64,000 nt of DNA from positions 31,597 through 95,596 of the forward strand of contig NZ_QTKT01000012.1 of the NCBI RefSeq assembly GCF_018424605.1, read 5' to 3'. Within the stretch, counting starts at the first letter, position 1; the number at the start of each line of letters is the position of its first letter. Below the pieces are notes generated by a model. The model saw nothing but the letters and a program-made list of their open reading frames with translations, made no database searches and was not told the DNA's origin. Position numbers and translations under genes: made by a program. The DNA comes from Marinobacter lipolyticus. GTDB lineage: Bacteria; Pseudomonadota; Gammaproteobacteria; Pseudomonadales; Oleiphilaceae. This document shows, piece after piece, positions 21,153-29,607 of this stretch.

Positions 21153-22118
21153 TTACGCGGCGTTCGCCAAGGTGCGAACCCGGCTTTCCAGTTCGATCTG
21201 GTCCGCCGCAAAGCGGCGTATGCCGTCGGCCAGTTTTTCGGTGGCCATGGCGTCTTCGTTGGATTCCCAGCGGAACAGGCGCTCATCCAGCGTGCCCGGC
21301 TTGTCGTGGCTGCTGGCCGTGGCGGGTGAGAGCTGACGTTCAAGCTGGCCGGCGTCGTCTTTCAGCTCCTGCAGCAGGGCAGGGCTGATGGTGAGGCGAT
21401 CACAGCCCGCCAGCATCTCGATTTCACCAGTGTTGCGGAAGCTGGCACCCATAACCACGGTCTTGTAATCGTGGGCCTTGTAGTAATTGTAAATGCGCGA
21501 GACCGACCGCACGCCGGGATCTTCCGCGGCCGGATAGCTGTCGCGGCCACTGTTGGCCAGGTGCCAGTCCAGAATCCGCCCCACAAACGGCGAAATCAGA
21601 AAGGCGCCGGCGTCGGCACAGGCGGCGGCCTGGATGAACGAGAACAGCAGCGTCAGGTTGCAGTGGATGCCTTCCTTTTCCAGCTGCTCCGCGGCGCGGA
21701 TGCCCTCCCAGGTAGACGCAATCTTGATCAGCACCCGGCCGGTGTCAACGCCTTGCTGATCGTAAAGTTCAATCAGGCGGCGGGCACGGGCCAGGGTGGC
21801 TTCGGTATCGAACGACAGGCGCGCATCCACTTCGGTGGAGACCACCCCGGGAATCAGTTGCAGAATCTCGCGACCGGCCAGTACCGCCAGGGCATCCGTG
21901 GCGTAGGCCAGCTGATCGGAGGCGGAACCACCCTGGCGGCTGGCCATGGCCACAGCCTTGTCCAGCATCGGGCGATAGGCGTCGGATGCGGCGGCTTTGA
22001 GCAGCAGGGACGGGTTGGTGGTGGCGTCTTGCGGACGCCACTGGGCAATGGCGTCCAGATCGCCGGTGTCGGCGACCACCGTGGTCATGGTTTTCAGTTG
22101 TTCGAGTTTGCTGGTCAT
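21153..22118 (-). CDS. tal: transaldolase
   Basis: A 321-residue class I transaldolase of the TalB type. [13 protein letters not shown] near the N-terminus and the Schiff-base lysine in [12 protein letters not shown] are intact, and the length equals the E. coli enzyme. It moves a dihydroxyacetone unit between sugar phosphates in the non-oxidative pentose phosphate pathway and so feeds erythrose 4-phosphate to the DAHP synthase encoded downstream. The transaldolase start lies 145 bp from the dusA stop. Confidence 0.95.
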   Translation of the reverse strand: MTSKLEQLKTMTTVVADTGDLDAIAQWRPQDATTNPSLLLKAAASDAYRPMLDKAVAMASRQGGSASDQLAYATDALAVLAGREILQLIPGVVSTEVDARLSFDTEATLARARRLIELYDQQGVDTGRVLIKIASTWEGIRAAEQLEKEGIHCNLTLLFSFIQAAACADAGAFLISPFVGRILDWHLANSGRDSYPAAEDPGVRSVSRIYNYYKAHDYKTVVMGASFRNTGEIEMLAGCDRLTISPALLQELKDDAGQLERQLSPATASSHDKPGTLDERLFRWESNEDAMATEKLADGIRRFAADQIELESRVRTLANAA

Positions 22119-22263
22119 TCGTCGTCCTGTCGTCCCGGTTGATTCGTTATTGGAGCACCCGTTCCTCGGGTGTGAGCGCGTGTGTCACGCGTAGCCTGTG
22201 GCTATTTCCCTACAATAACGGGCTGGTCTGACAGGAACAAGACAACAAAAGGCATAGTTCTGG

Positions 22264-23292
22264 TTAAGCGGGCGTTACCACCGGTTCTTCCGGTTCGCGA
22301 ACCCTCGCCAGGGCCTCTTCGATCACCTCCAGCCCGGCCCCGGATTTGTGGGCGTTCTCGCTGATGTGGCGGCGGAACTGACGGCCCCCGGGCTGTCCGT
22401 GGAACAGCCCCAGCAAGTGACGTGACATATGTGTAAGGAATACGCCCCGGTCCAGTTCGCGCTGGATAAACGGCAGTGTCGCCCGTAACGCCTCGTGGCG
22501 GCTCTGCACCGGTGAGGCCTGCCCGAAGAACTCGGGATCGACTCCCGCCAGCAGCCAGGGGTTGTGGTACGCCTCCCGGCCCAGCATCACGCCGTCGGTG
22601 TGCTCCAGGTGCTGGTGGCACTCCTCGAAGGTTTTGATGCCACCGTTGATGATGATTTCCAGCTCCGGGTAGCTGTCCTTCAGGCGATACACCCAGTCGT
22701 ACTTCAGCGGCGGAATGTCGCGGTTCTCCTTGGGGCTCAGACCCTCTAGGACGGCAATGCGGGCGTGGACTATAAACGTGCGGCAACCGGCAGCAGCCAC
22801 TTTCTCCACAAACTCGCACAGATCGTCCCAGGACTCCCGGCCGTCAATCCCGATACGGTGCTTGACCGTCACCGGTAGCCCTGTGGCGTCTATCATCGCC
22901 CGCACCCCCTCGGCCACCTTGTCCGGATGCCCCATCAGGCAGGCGCCGATCATGTTGTTCTGCACCCGATCACTGGGGCAGCCCACATTCAGGTTTACCT
23001 CATCAAACCCGTACTGCTCCGCCAGCTTCGCGCAATGCGCCAGTTCACCGGCATCACTGCCGCCCAGCTGCAACGCCAGCGGGTATTCCGCCTCGTCATG
23101 GCGCAGAAAACGCGCGGTATCGCCATGAATCAGCGCACCGGTGGTCACCATTTCCGTGTACAGCAGCGTATTGCGGCTGAGCTGGCGCGCCAGGTAACGG
23201 TAATGGGTGGTGGTCCAGTCCATCATGGGGGCGACGCAAAAGCGTCTTGAGGGGGCCCGGTCGCTGTGTTCAGAAGGTGCCATAATGCTCAT
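22264..23292 (-). CDS. dusA: tRNA-dihydrouridine(20/20a) synthase DusA
   Basis: A 342-residue flavoenzyme that reduces uridine 20 and 20a in the tRNA D-loop. It has FCVAPMMDWTTTHYR at the start, NLNVGCPSDRVQ with the catalytic Cys, and the HARIAVLEGLSPKENRD segment typical of DusA. ATG codons at 23292 and 23283 are both possible. The 5' end of dusA is a known integration target for a family of prophages and islands; no integrase is seen here, but the next gene upstream is an accessory SOS-controlled gene. Confidence 0.94.
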   Translation of the reverse strand: MSIMAPSEHSDRAPSRRFCVAPMMDWTTTHYRYLARQLSRNTLLYTEMVTTGALIHGDTARFLRHDEAEYPLALQLGGSDAGELAHCAKLAEQYGFDEVNLNVGCPSDRVQNNMIGACLMGHPDKVAEGVRAMIDATGLPVTVKHRIGIDGRESWDDLCEFVEKVAAAGCRTFIVHARIAVLEGLSPKENRDIPPLKYDWVYRLKDSYPELEIIINGGIKTFEECHQHLEHTDGVMLGREAYHNPWLLAGVDPEFFGQASPVQSRHEALRATLPFIQRELDRGVFLTHMSRHLLGLFHGQPGGRQFRRHISENAHKSGAGLEVIEEALARVREPEEPVVTPA

Positions 23293-23440
23293 TCAATGCC
23301 CGGATTTTCCAGTTTTCGAGTGTACAAAGTGTCGTCATTTTATCAGTTAAGTGTTCTGTTTGGCTTGGTCATTTTGGCAAAGGTAGTGCAACCACGGATA
23401 CAACGCGTCGGATGCCCCTGGTCTTGACCCCAATCCCGGC

Positions 23441-23470
23441 TTGCCACAGAATACTGTATTTATATACAGT
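23441..23470 (+). promoter_or_regulatory. promoter with perfect LexA (SOS) box
   Basis: CTGTATTTATATACAG at 23454-23469 matches the gammaproteobacterial LexA box CTGT-N8-ACAG exactly, with an AT-only centre and extended T-A/A-T flanks. TTGCCA at 23441-23446 and TATACA at 23463-23468 (16-bp spacer) would make a promoter whose -10 lies under the box. The gene start is 13 bp downstream, after GGAG. Confidence 0.85.
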
Positions 23471-23482
23471 TCCGGAGTATTC

Positions 23483-24232
23483 ATGGGTCATCAATGCCAG
23501 GTATCGTTTGTCGAAGTCAGGCGCCGATTCGGGTTTCGCAGTATTGAGATTGGCCGTTGGGTGACACCGCCGGAGCGAGACCGGGCAGCGGCACTGTTCT
23601 ATCAGGCCTTGTGCGACCTTATGACCGTGCTTCAGGGGCCGGAGTCTCTGGTCTCTCTGCGAAGTACTCTGGGGCTTCAATATGGTATTGGCGGCAGACC
23701 GGGCGTGGCAGCTCACTATATTCCGGCGACCCGCCAGTTGGCCCTTGCCAAAAACGCAGGTGCTGGCAGTCTGGCCCACGAATGGTTTCATGGGTTCGAC
23801 CACTACATGGGAAGCAAGGCCTTTCATGGAGTGGCGAACCAGGGCTTTGCATCTTCCAGTTGGCTGAACAGTGCCAAACCGAAAGAGCACTCGCTCAATG
23901 ACCGCCTTTTCGCCTGCTTTCAGGCGGTTCTCCTGAACGACGACGGTACCTCGCCAAGTGAATTGTTCCGGGCCTCACGAGTAGCGGATGAACACCTGAA
24001 GGTACTGTATTACGCTAGGCCAGAAGAGCTCTGCGCCCGAGCCTTTGAAGCGTTTGTGGAGGACTGTCAGCCACGGAACCGTTTCCTTGTGCGGGGTACC
24101 CGGGATTCGGACGAGGCCGGAGCGGGCCTCTACCCGCGAGGTAACGAGCGTCAGCGAATCAATGAATGCTTTCGCGGTTACTTCGATGCCCTCGGCGGTG
24201 CACTGCACAGAGAGCAGAGGAAAACGGGTTAG
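23483..24232 (+). CDS. CLCA_X / LPD1-like putative zinc metallopeptidase, SOS-controlled
   Basis: A 249-residue protein. The N-terminus (RRFGFRSIEIGRWV) and the core resemble the LPD1 / CLCA_X family, seen as a module in large phage and plasmid polyvalent proteins and as stand-alone proteins. His99-Glu100-Trp-Phe-His103 in LAHEWFHGFDHY is a zinc-protease HExxH motif, with an Asp at 106. No signal peptide, so it acts in the cytoplasm. Substrate is unknown. The ATG at 23483 has GGAG 7 bp upstream; a longer frame from 23441 would start inside the promoter. A LexA box overlaps the promoter, so DNA damage should induce it. It overlaps the convergent AraC gene by 4 bp. Confidence 0.75.
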   Translation: MGHQCQVSFVEVRRRFGFRSIEIGRWVTPPERDRAAALFYQALCDLMTVLQGPESLVSLRSTLGLQYGIGGRPGVAAHYIPATRQLALAKNAGAGSLAHEWFHGFDHYMGSKAFHGVANQGFASSSWLNSAKPKEHSLNDRLFACFQAVLLNDDGTSPSELFRASRVADEHLKVLYYARPEELCARAFEAFVEDCQPRNRFLVRGTRDSDEAGAGLYPRGNERQRINECFRGYFDALGGALHREQRKTG

Positions 24233-25287
24233 CGGGTATCCCGCCGCCACACCCGCGGGGCTTTCCCGGTCCAACTCTTGAACGCCCGCGTGAAATTTGC
24301 CGGGTCTGCGTAGCCCAGCAGCTCACTGATGCTCTGGATCTCCAGCGCGGAAGTGGCCAGCAGATGGCAGCTGTCGCGGCGGCGCACGTCATCCAGAATC
24401 TGCTTGTAGCTCAGGCCCTGTTCATGCAGTCGCCGGCGAAGGGTTCGGGGTGTGAGGCACAGCTTGGTGGCGAGCTGTTCCGGGGTGGGGTAGCCGTTCT
24501 GCTCCAGCACCAGGTGCGCGCGGATCTGGCGGGTGATGTCGTTGTCGGTTTCGGTCAGTGCGCTTTCCCGCTCACACTGGGCCAGCGCCTGGGCCAGGCC
24601 TTCGGGGTTGGCCGTGGGCAGGGGCGCGTCCAACCAGGCCGGGTCACCGCCCAGGAGCACACCGGCGCTGGGCATGTTGAATTTCACCCCCGGCACCTGC
24701 TGGCGGCGGCGCTGGTATCCAGGCGGTTCAGGCCCCCGCAGCCAGATTTCCCGTTCACTGGGCTGGATCGGCTGCACAAACTCCATGCCCCGCACAATAC
24801 TGGTCAGGATGGAGCTGAACATCATTTCCCTTAGCGGCTCGGGCAGGGGCACCTCCGGTTCGATTTCAAAGAACAGGCTGGTTTCGGTTTGCCGCACGGT
24901 CATCAGCACCCCGCGCCCCCGCAGGTTCCAGAACCGTTCCAGAATCGCGATGGCTTCCCTGGGGTTGGGGGCGCACATCAGGGCGTAACCCAGGCTGCCG
25001 TGAGCGGTCAGGGGCAGGCGTAAGCCGTTGTCGAATCCCAGCGCGGTATCGCCAATGGCGGCATGCACTGCGGCGAATACGTGCAGGGTCTGCAGGTAGG
25101 AAATGCGGCCGGCCGGGTCATCCAGGGCACCGGGCGACAGGCCAGCCTGCTCCAGTACGTCCGCGGGGTTTGCCCCCAGTTCCCGGGCCACTTCCACAAA
25201 CATGCGCGGGTAGGTCACGGGCTGGTTTGGCTGCCGGGTCCAGCCTGGCAGGTCAGTTGGAAGGGTGTAACGCTGGGTGTTGCTCAC
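24229..25287 (-). CDS. AraC-family regulator with arabinose-binding-like N-terminal domain
   Basis: A 352-residue regulator. The C-terminal AraC DNA-binding domain shows both helix-turn-helix units (TPEQLATKLCLTPRTLRRRL; ISELLGYADPANFTRAFKSW). The N-terminal 200 residues fit the PF12625 ligand-binding type found in regulators of lipid, steroid or amino-acid catabolism. I chose the GTG at 25287 because GGTGG lies 6 bp upstream; an ATG at 25326 would add 13 residues. It is divergent to the hydrolase-MAPEG-SDR-AEC genes and is a candidate regulator of them. Confidence 0.82.
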   Translation of the reverse strand: MSNTQRYTLPTDLPGWTRQPNQPVTYPRMFVEVARELGANPADVLEQAGLSPGALDDPAGRISYLQTLHVFAAVHAAIGDTALGFDNGLRLPLTAHGSLGYALMCAPNPREAIAILERFWNLRGRGVLMTVRQTETSLFFEIEPEVPLPEPLREMMFSSILTSIVRGMEFVQPIQPSEREIWLRGPEPPGYQRRRQQVPGVKFNMPSAGVLLGGDPAWLDAPLPTANPEGLAQALAQCERESALTETDNDITRQIRAHLVLEQNGYPTPEQLATKLCLTPRTLRRRLHEQGLSYKQILDDVRRRDSCHLLATSALEIQSISELLGYADPANFTRAFKSWTGKAPRVWRRDTR

Positions 25288-25301
25288 GGTTGGCCACCAA
25301 T

Positions 25302-25316
25302 GACAAGTGCTTTGTC
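25302..25316. promoter_or_regulatory. short inverted repeat in AraC/hydrolase divergent region
   Basis: GACAA at 25302-25306 and TTGTC at 25312-25316 form a 5-5-5 inverted repeat just upstream of the AraC gene start. It may be an operator, but it is short and could be chance. Confidence 0.3.
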
Positions 25317-25399
25317 CGCCAAACATCTCACGGGGGCGGGGTCATGACCAGTACTCTGGAGGCCAGATTGCAAGAAGTCCCGAATGCAGGAGTCTGCCC

Positions 25400-26266
25400 A
25401 TGACCTCAGCCGTGAATGCCAAAGCCAATCGTTTGCCCAGAGGCAAGCCTGCCAAGTCGCCCCTGAGCGTGATTCCCCAGGTGCGCCGCCCGAGGATTGA
25501 TCTGGCGGAGGATGTGCCGAAATACTGGTGGGATAACGATCCGGTCAAGACGCTGCTACTGGCGGCGCTGTCTTCGTCGTTTCCACCGGGCGAGACCTTC
25601 TTCATTGATACCGTGCGTCATTATCAGGATCGCATTACCGATCCGGAGCTGAAAAAAGCGGTGCGGGCGTTTATCGGCCAGGAGGCGCACCATTCCCGCG
25701 AGCACAAACTGCTGAACGGTTACCTGGAGGATCGGGGCATTGGCCTGGCTCGCCTGGAAAGCGAAATTCAGGCGTTCATGGACTGGATGCGCAAGAACTT
25801 CAGCCCGGAGCGGCAACTGGCCCATACCGTCGCCGTCGAGCATTTCACCGCGCTAATGGCGGAGGAGTTCCTGCTGAAGTATGACGCGCTGGACGAAATG
25901 GACCCGCGCATGGCGAAGATCTGGGCCTGGCACGCCATTGAGGAGTCGGAGCACAAGGCGGTGGCGTTTGACGTCTACAAAGCGGTGGGTGGCCGCGAGA
26001 GCGTGCGGCTGCAGGAAATGCTGGTGGTGAGTGTAATCTTCCCGGTATTCACCAGCATTCACCTGGTTCAGTTGATGAAAGAAGACGGCCAGCTGAGCAA
26101 CCTGAAGTCCTGGGCGGGTGCGTTCAACTACATGTGGGGCAAGCCCGGCGTGTTTCGCAAACTTGTGCCATCTTATCTGAAGTATTACAGCCCGAGGTTT
26201 CACCCCTGGAATCACGATGCCCGTTCGCTGGTTGAAAAAGCCAAGGCGAAGTGGCTCGGCGAGTAA
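25400..26266 (+). CDS. predicted metal-dependent hydrolase (PF10118 family)
   Basis: A 288-residue protein of the COG3687/PF10118 group. The conserved metal-ligand pattern is visible: a Glu in PPGETFF, then GQEAHHSREH, a Glu/His pair in VAVEHFTA, and HAIEESEHKAVAFD. The spacing resembles a four-helix di-iron carboxylate protein rather than a classic hydrolase. The reaction is unknown. The ATG at 25400 has AGGAG 7 bp upstream. It heads a same-strand run with MAPEG, SDR and AEC genes and is divergent to an AraC regulator. Confidence 0.75.
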   Translation: MTSAVNAKANRLPRGKPAKSPLSVIPQVRRPRIDLAEDVPKYWWDNDPVKTLLLAALSSSFPPGETFFIDTVRHYQDRITDPELKKAVRAFIGQEAHHSREHKLLNGYLEDRGIGLARLESEIQAFMDWMRKNFSPERQLAHTVAVEHFTALMAEEFLLKYDALDEMDPRMAKIWAWHAIEESEHKAVAFDVYKAVGGRESVRLQEMLVVSVIFPVFTSIHLVQLMKEDGQLSNLKSWAGAFNYMWGKPGVFRKLVPSYLKYYSPRFHPWNHDARSLVEKAKAKWLGE

Positions 26267-26298
26267 GGTTCCAGAACTCAAAAAAAAAGGAAGTATGA

Positions 26299-26706
26299 AT
26301 GACCGCTTACACCGCTGTTCTGTTGTACGCCGGATGGATGCTGATCCTGGCGCTGATCTATGCCGTACCCCGTGTGCCTCAGGCCCTCACTGGCGCCAAA
26401 CCTATTGATAGCTGGGAGCGCAACAAGCAGCCGATCGATGCGCCGATTCTGCAGCGGGCCAAGGCGGCGCACCTCAATTGCATCGAGAACTTCGCGGTGT
26501 TTGCGGCGGTAGTGGTGGTGGCCGGGCTGATGAACCGGCTGGAAGCGATCGGCAGCCTGGCCGCATTCGTGCTGTATGCGCGCATCGCCCAGAGCGTGGT
26601 GCACATCAGCGGTACCTCGTTTGTCCAGATCTTCCTGCGGGCGACGTTCTTCCTGATCCAGATCCTGCTGGTGCTGGTGATGGTCTATCGCTTGTTGCTG
26701 GGCTGA
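26299..26706 (+). CDS. MAPEG family membrane protein
   Basis: A 135-residue protein with four membrane helices and the MAPEG signature around RAKAAHLNCIENFAVFA. Relatives include microsomal glutathione transferases and leukotriene C4 synthase; bacterial members are mostly uncharacterised. GGAAG precedes the ATG, and the gene follows the hydrolase gene by 32 bp, so they are probably cotranscribed. A glutathione- or lipid-linked detoxification role is only an inference. Confidence 0.8.
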   Translation: MTAYTAVLLYAGWMLILALIYAVPRVPQALTGAKPIDSWERNKQPIDAPILQRAKAAHLNCIENFAVFAAVVVVAGLMNRLEAIGSLAAFVLYARIAQSVVHISGTSFVQIFLRATFFLIQILLVLVMVYRLLLG

Positions 26707-26741
26707 TCGAAGCGCTGCGATAACCATTACGGGGAGTGTCC

Positions 26742-27512
26742 ATGAAAGACTGCATTTTTATTACCGGCGCGGCCGCCGGTATCGGCCGTGAAACCGCGCT
26801 GCTGTTCGCCGCCAAAGGCTGGTTTGTCGGCGCGGCGGATCGGGATGAGGCAGCGCTGGCAGCCTTACGGGAAGAGCTGGGTGACGACCGTTGCAGCACC
26901 CACGTGATGGATGTGGTGGATGAGGCCTCGGTGACGCGGGGCCTGGCGGCGTTTGCCGAGCGCACCGGCGGCCAGCTGCGGCTGCTGCACAACAACGCCG
27001 GCATTCTGCGGGTCGGGCCGTTCGAGGAGATTACGTTGGCGGACCATCGCGCGGTGGTCGAGATCAACGTGATCGGCCTGATGACGGTATTGCATGCCGC
27101 GTTCCCGTATCTGAAAGCCACGCCGAATGCGCAGGTGGTGAACATGAGCTCGGCTTCTGCTGCCTACGGCATTCCGGATTTTGCGTCCTACTCCGCCAGC
27201 AAGCACGCGGTGCGGGCCATGACGGAAGCGCTGGATATTGAGTGGGAGCCCCACGGTATCCGTGTGTGCGATCTGATGCCGCCGTTTGTCAGAACCGCCA
27301 TGGTGCAGCAGAACGAGCAGAGCTCCCGACTTTTCGAAAGCCTGGGGGTGAACCTGACCCCGGATCTGGTGGCCGCTCAGGTGTGGGCGCAGGCGGAACA
27401 ACCACGCCTGCACCGCCCCATCTCCATGCAGTTCCGGGCGTTGTGGCCGATTGCCCGGTCCGCACCGGCGTCGGTTACTCGCTCGGTGCTGCGCAAGCTC
27501 TGGCGCAAGTAG
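26742..27512 (+). CDS. short-chain dehydrogenase/reductase
   Basis: A 256-residue classical SDR. The N-terminal TGAAAGIGRE binds the cofactor, NNAGI follows, and the active site has Ser in NMSSASAA plus YSASK. Asp at the end of the second strand (AADRDE) suggests NAD(H) preference. The ATG at 26742 has GGGGAG 5 bp upstream; a GTG 6 bp earlier is less likely. The substrate is unknown, but the company of a PF10118 protein and MAPEG suggests a lipid or xenobiotic pathway. Confidence 0.87.
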   Translation: MKDCIFITGAAAGIGRETALLFAAKGWFVGAADRDEAALAALREELGDDRCSTHVMDVVDEASVTRGLAAFAERTGGQLRLLHNNAGILRVGPFEEITLADHRAVVEINVIGLMTVLHAAFPYLKATPNAQVVNMSSASAAYGIPDFASYSASKHAVRAMTEALDIEWEPHGIRVCDLMPPFVRTAMVQQNEQSSRLFESLGVNLTPDLVAAQVWAQAEQPRLHRPISMQFRALWPIARSAPASVTRSVLRKLWRK

Positions 27513-27593
27513 GTTACGTCGGGTCAAGACGCTAGCCTGCTAACTTTGTTATTCTTTCGACCTTTATAGGCCGTGGGGCGGGAGAGTAACGCA

Positions 27594-28508
27594 ATGCCGG
27601 TAATGGTTCAGGCGCTGGTACCTGTGTTTGCACTGATTGTGATGGGGCACCTGTTCCGGCGCTGGAATTTCCCCGGTGACGGTTTCTGGCTGCAGGCTGA
27701 ACGCTTCACCTATTACGTGCTGTTTCCCGCCATGCTGGTTTACAAGCTGGGCCAGGCCCGCCTGCCCGCGTCCGCCTATGGCGACATTCTGCTATTGATT
27801 GTGGCCATGCTGCTGGTGATGACGCTGTTGCTGGCGTTACTGCAAGGCTTCTGGCGCTGGCCCGGGCCGGTGTTCTCTTCGGTGTTTCAGGGTGGTATCC
27901 GTTTCAACTCCTACGTAGGCCTGGCGGCGGCCGGCATGCTGCTGGGTGACGAGGGCCTGTCATTGATCGCCATTGCCGTGGCCATCAAGGTGCCGCTGCT
28001 GAATCTGCTCTGTATCCTGATGTTCTCGCTGGTGGCGGGGCAGGGGCCGCTGCGGTGGCGCCCGGTTTTGAAGGCCATCGTGACCAACCCGCTGATCGTG
28101 GGCTCGGTGATCGGTGTGACCTGGAGTTTTTTCCAGGTCGGCTTTCACCCTTTGGTGGCCGGTGTTCTGGCGCCGTTGAGCGATCTGGCGTTGCCCATGG
28201 GGCTGATGACGGTGGGCGCAGGGTTGCAACTGAAAGCCCTGCGGGGCGCTTCAATGCCGTTTCTGGTGGCATCGGTGGCCAAACTGGTGGCGTTTCCACT
28301 GATCACCGCGGGGTTGGCGCTGTTGCTGGGGCTGGAAGGGATGCTGGTGCAGGTGGCGGTGCTGCTGGCGGCACTGCCCACGGCGACGTCGTCCTACATC
28401 CTGGCGCGTCAGCTCGGTGGTGACGCGCCGTTGATGGCCGGCATCATCAGTGGCCAGACATTGCTGGCCATGATGTCGATTCCCCTTGTGCTCGGTGTGC
28501 TCTGGTAA
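27594..28508 (+). CDS. AEC family transporter
   Basis: A 304-residue membrane protein with about ten helices in two halves, matching the auxin efflux carrier family. Bacterial members carry small carboxylates such as malate or malonate, but the substrate here cannot be told. The ATG at 27594 has GGGAGAG 7 bp upstream. An 81-bp gap separates it from the SDR gene, so it may be in the same operon or have its own promoter. It ends 3 bp before the convergent znuA. Confidence 0.85.
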   Translation: MPVMVQALVPVFALIVMGHLFRRWNFPGDGFWLQAERFTYYVLFPAMLVYKLGQARLPASAYGDILLLIVAMLLVMTLLLALLQGFWRWPGPVFSSVFQGGIRFNSYVGLAAAGMLLGDEGLSLIAIAVAIKVPLLNLLCILMFSLVAGQGPLRWRPVLKAIVTNPLIVGSVIGVTWSFFQVGFHPLVAGVLAPLSDLALPMGLMTVGAGLQLKALRGASMPFLVASVAKLVAFPLITAGLALLLGLEGMLVQVAVLLAALPTATSSYILARQLGGDAPLMAGIISGQTLLAMMSIPLVLGVLW

Positions 28509-28511
28509 GGC

Positions 28512-29453
28512 TTACCGGGTTTTCTCTGGCAGGCAGCTCAGCGCGTTGTCGGCAATACCCTGCAGGAAGTTCACGTAGCCGTCGCGGTCGGATTCAACGT
28601 CGGTGGCCAGCGGATCCCAGGTGCTGAAGGTGATGTCCAGACCCTCGGTGATGGAGCGCCACCACTGGCGATTGAACTGGGGTTCGGTGAGCAGGCAGGG
28701 TTGATTGGCGGCGCGCAGCTTGTCCTGCACCTCGGCAATGTGGCGGGCCCCGGGAGACAGCTCTGGATTCAGCGTGAGTACCCCTTCCAGCTTCAGGTTG
28801 AAATGCCCGGCGTAACGGGTAAAGGCATCGTGGTAGGCAAACAGGCTGATGTCCGCCAGCGGTTCCAGGCGGTGGCGGATGTCGTCTTCGGCTTCCCGCA
28901 GTGAGGTTTCGAAGCGGGCAAGATTGGCGTCGAGGGCCTCGGTGTCGGCACCTTCAAGCTGTGACAGTGCCCGATGGATATCCTGTGCCATGCCCAGCGC
29001 CAGTGCCGGGTCGAGCCAGATGTGCGGGTCTTCGCCGTCGCCATGATCGTGGGCATGGGCGTCATTGTGATCGTCATGATGGTCGTGATGGTGCGCATCA
29101 GCAGCCTCAGCTTCCGGTACTTCATCACCGTGCATCAGCGATACCGCTCTCGCCTTGAACTCCTCGCCGCCGAGCAGGCGCGACAGGAAGGTTTCCATTT
29201 CCGGACCCACCCAGAAGATAACGTCGGCGTTTTCCAGGGCCCGGCGCTGGGAGGGGCGCATGGTGTAGTTGTGGGGGCTGGAGCCTGAAGCTACCAGGCT
29301 GGTGACTTCCACATCCTCTGCTGCAACCGCTTTGACCAGCAGTTCGACCGGTTTGATGGAAGTGACCACCTGAGTGGCAGCCAGGGTGGACAGCGGGCTG
29401 ATCAGCGCAGCCAGTCCCAGCGCAACGGCGCTGGCTCGTGAAGAATTGGGCAT
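28512..29453 (-). CDS. znuA: zinc ABC transporter substrate-binding protein ZnuA
   Basis: A 313-residue periplasmic protein of the cluster A-I family. A signal peptide (residues 1-25) is followed by metal-ligand segments SPHNYTMRPSQ and FAYHDAFTRY. A His/Asp-rich loop of about 25 residues at about 117-142 (HHHDHHDDHNDAHAHDH) is characteristic of ZnuA and binds extra zinc. It captures zinc for the ZnuBC importer. znuB, znuC and zur, often divergent to znuA, are not in this window. A Zur box lies 32 bp upstream. Confidence 0.93.
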   Translation of the reverse strand: MPNSSRASAVALGLAALISPLSTLAATQVVTSIKPVELLVKAVAAEDVEVTSLVASGSSPHNYTMRPSQRRALENADVIFWVGPEMETFLSRLLGGEEFKARAVSLMHGDEVPEAEAADAHHHDHHDDHNDAHAHDHGDGEDPHIWLDPALALGMAQDIHRALSQLEGADTEALDANLARFETSLREAEDDIRHRLEPLADISLFAYHDAFTRYAGHFNLKLEGVLTLNPELSPGARHIAEVQDKLRAANQPCLLTEPQFNRQWWRSITEGLDITFSTWDPLATDVESDRDGYVNFLQGIADNALSCLPEKTR

Positions 29454-29484
29454 GATGGATCGGGCTCTGACTCTGAATTGATAC

Positions 29485-29497
29485 GTTATAATATAAC
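29485..29497. promoter_or_regulatory. Zur box upstream of znuA
   Basis: GTTATAATATAAC is a perfect 13-bp palindrome (6-1-6) matching the core of the gammaproteobacterial Zur site. It lies 32 bp upstream of the znuA start. Zinc-bound Zur would repress znuA here. Confidence 0.8.
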
Positions 29498-29607
29498 AAT
29501 TGCGCTGGCAGCGAAAGGTTGTGAGCCGCTGACCTCATGCGAAATTCCTCCCGGATCGTTATAATGCGTGGCTTTCCAGTCGGCCACTTATCTACCAGGA
29601 CTGTTTC

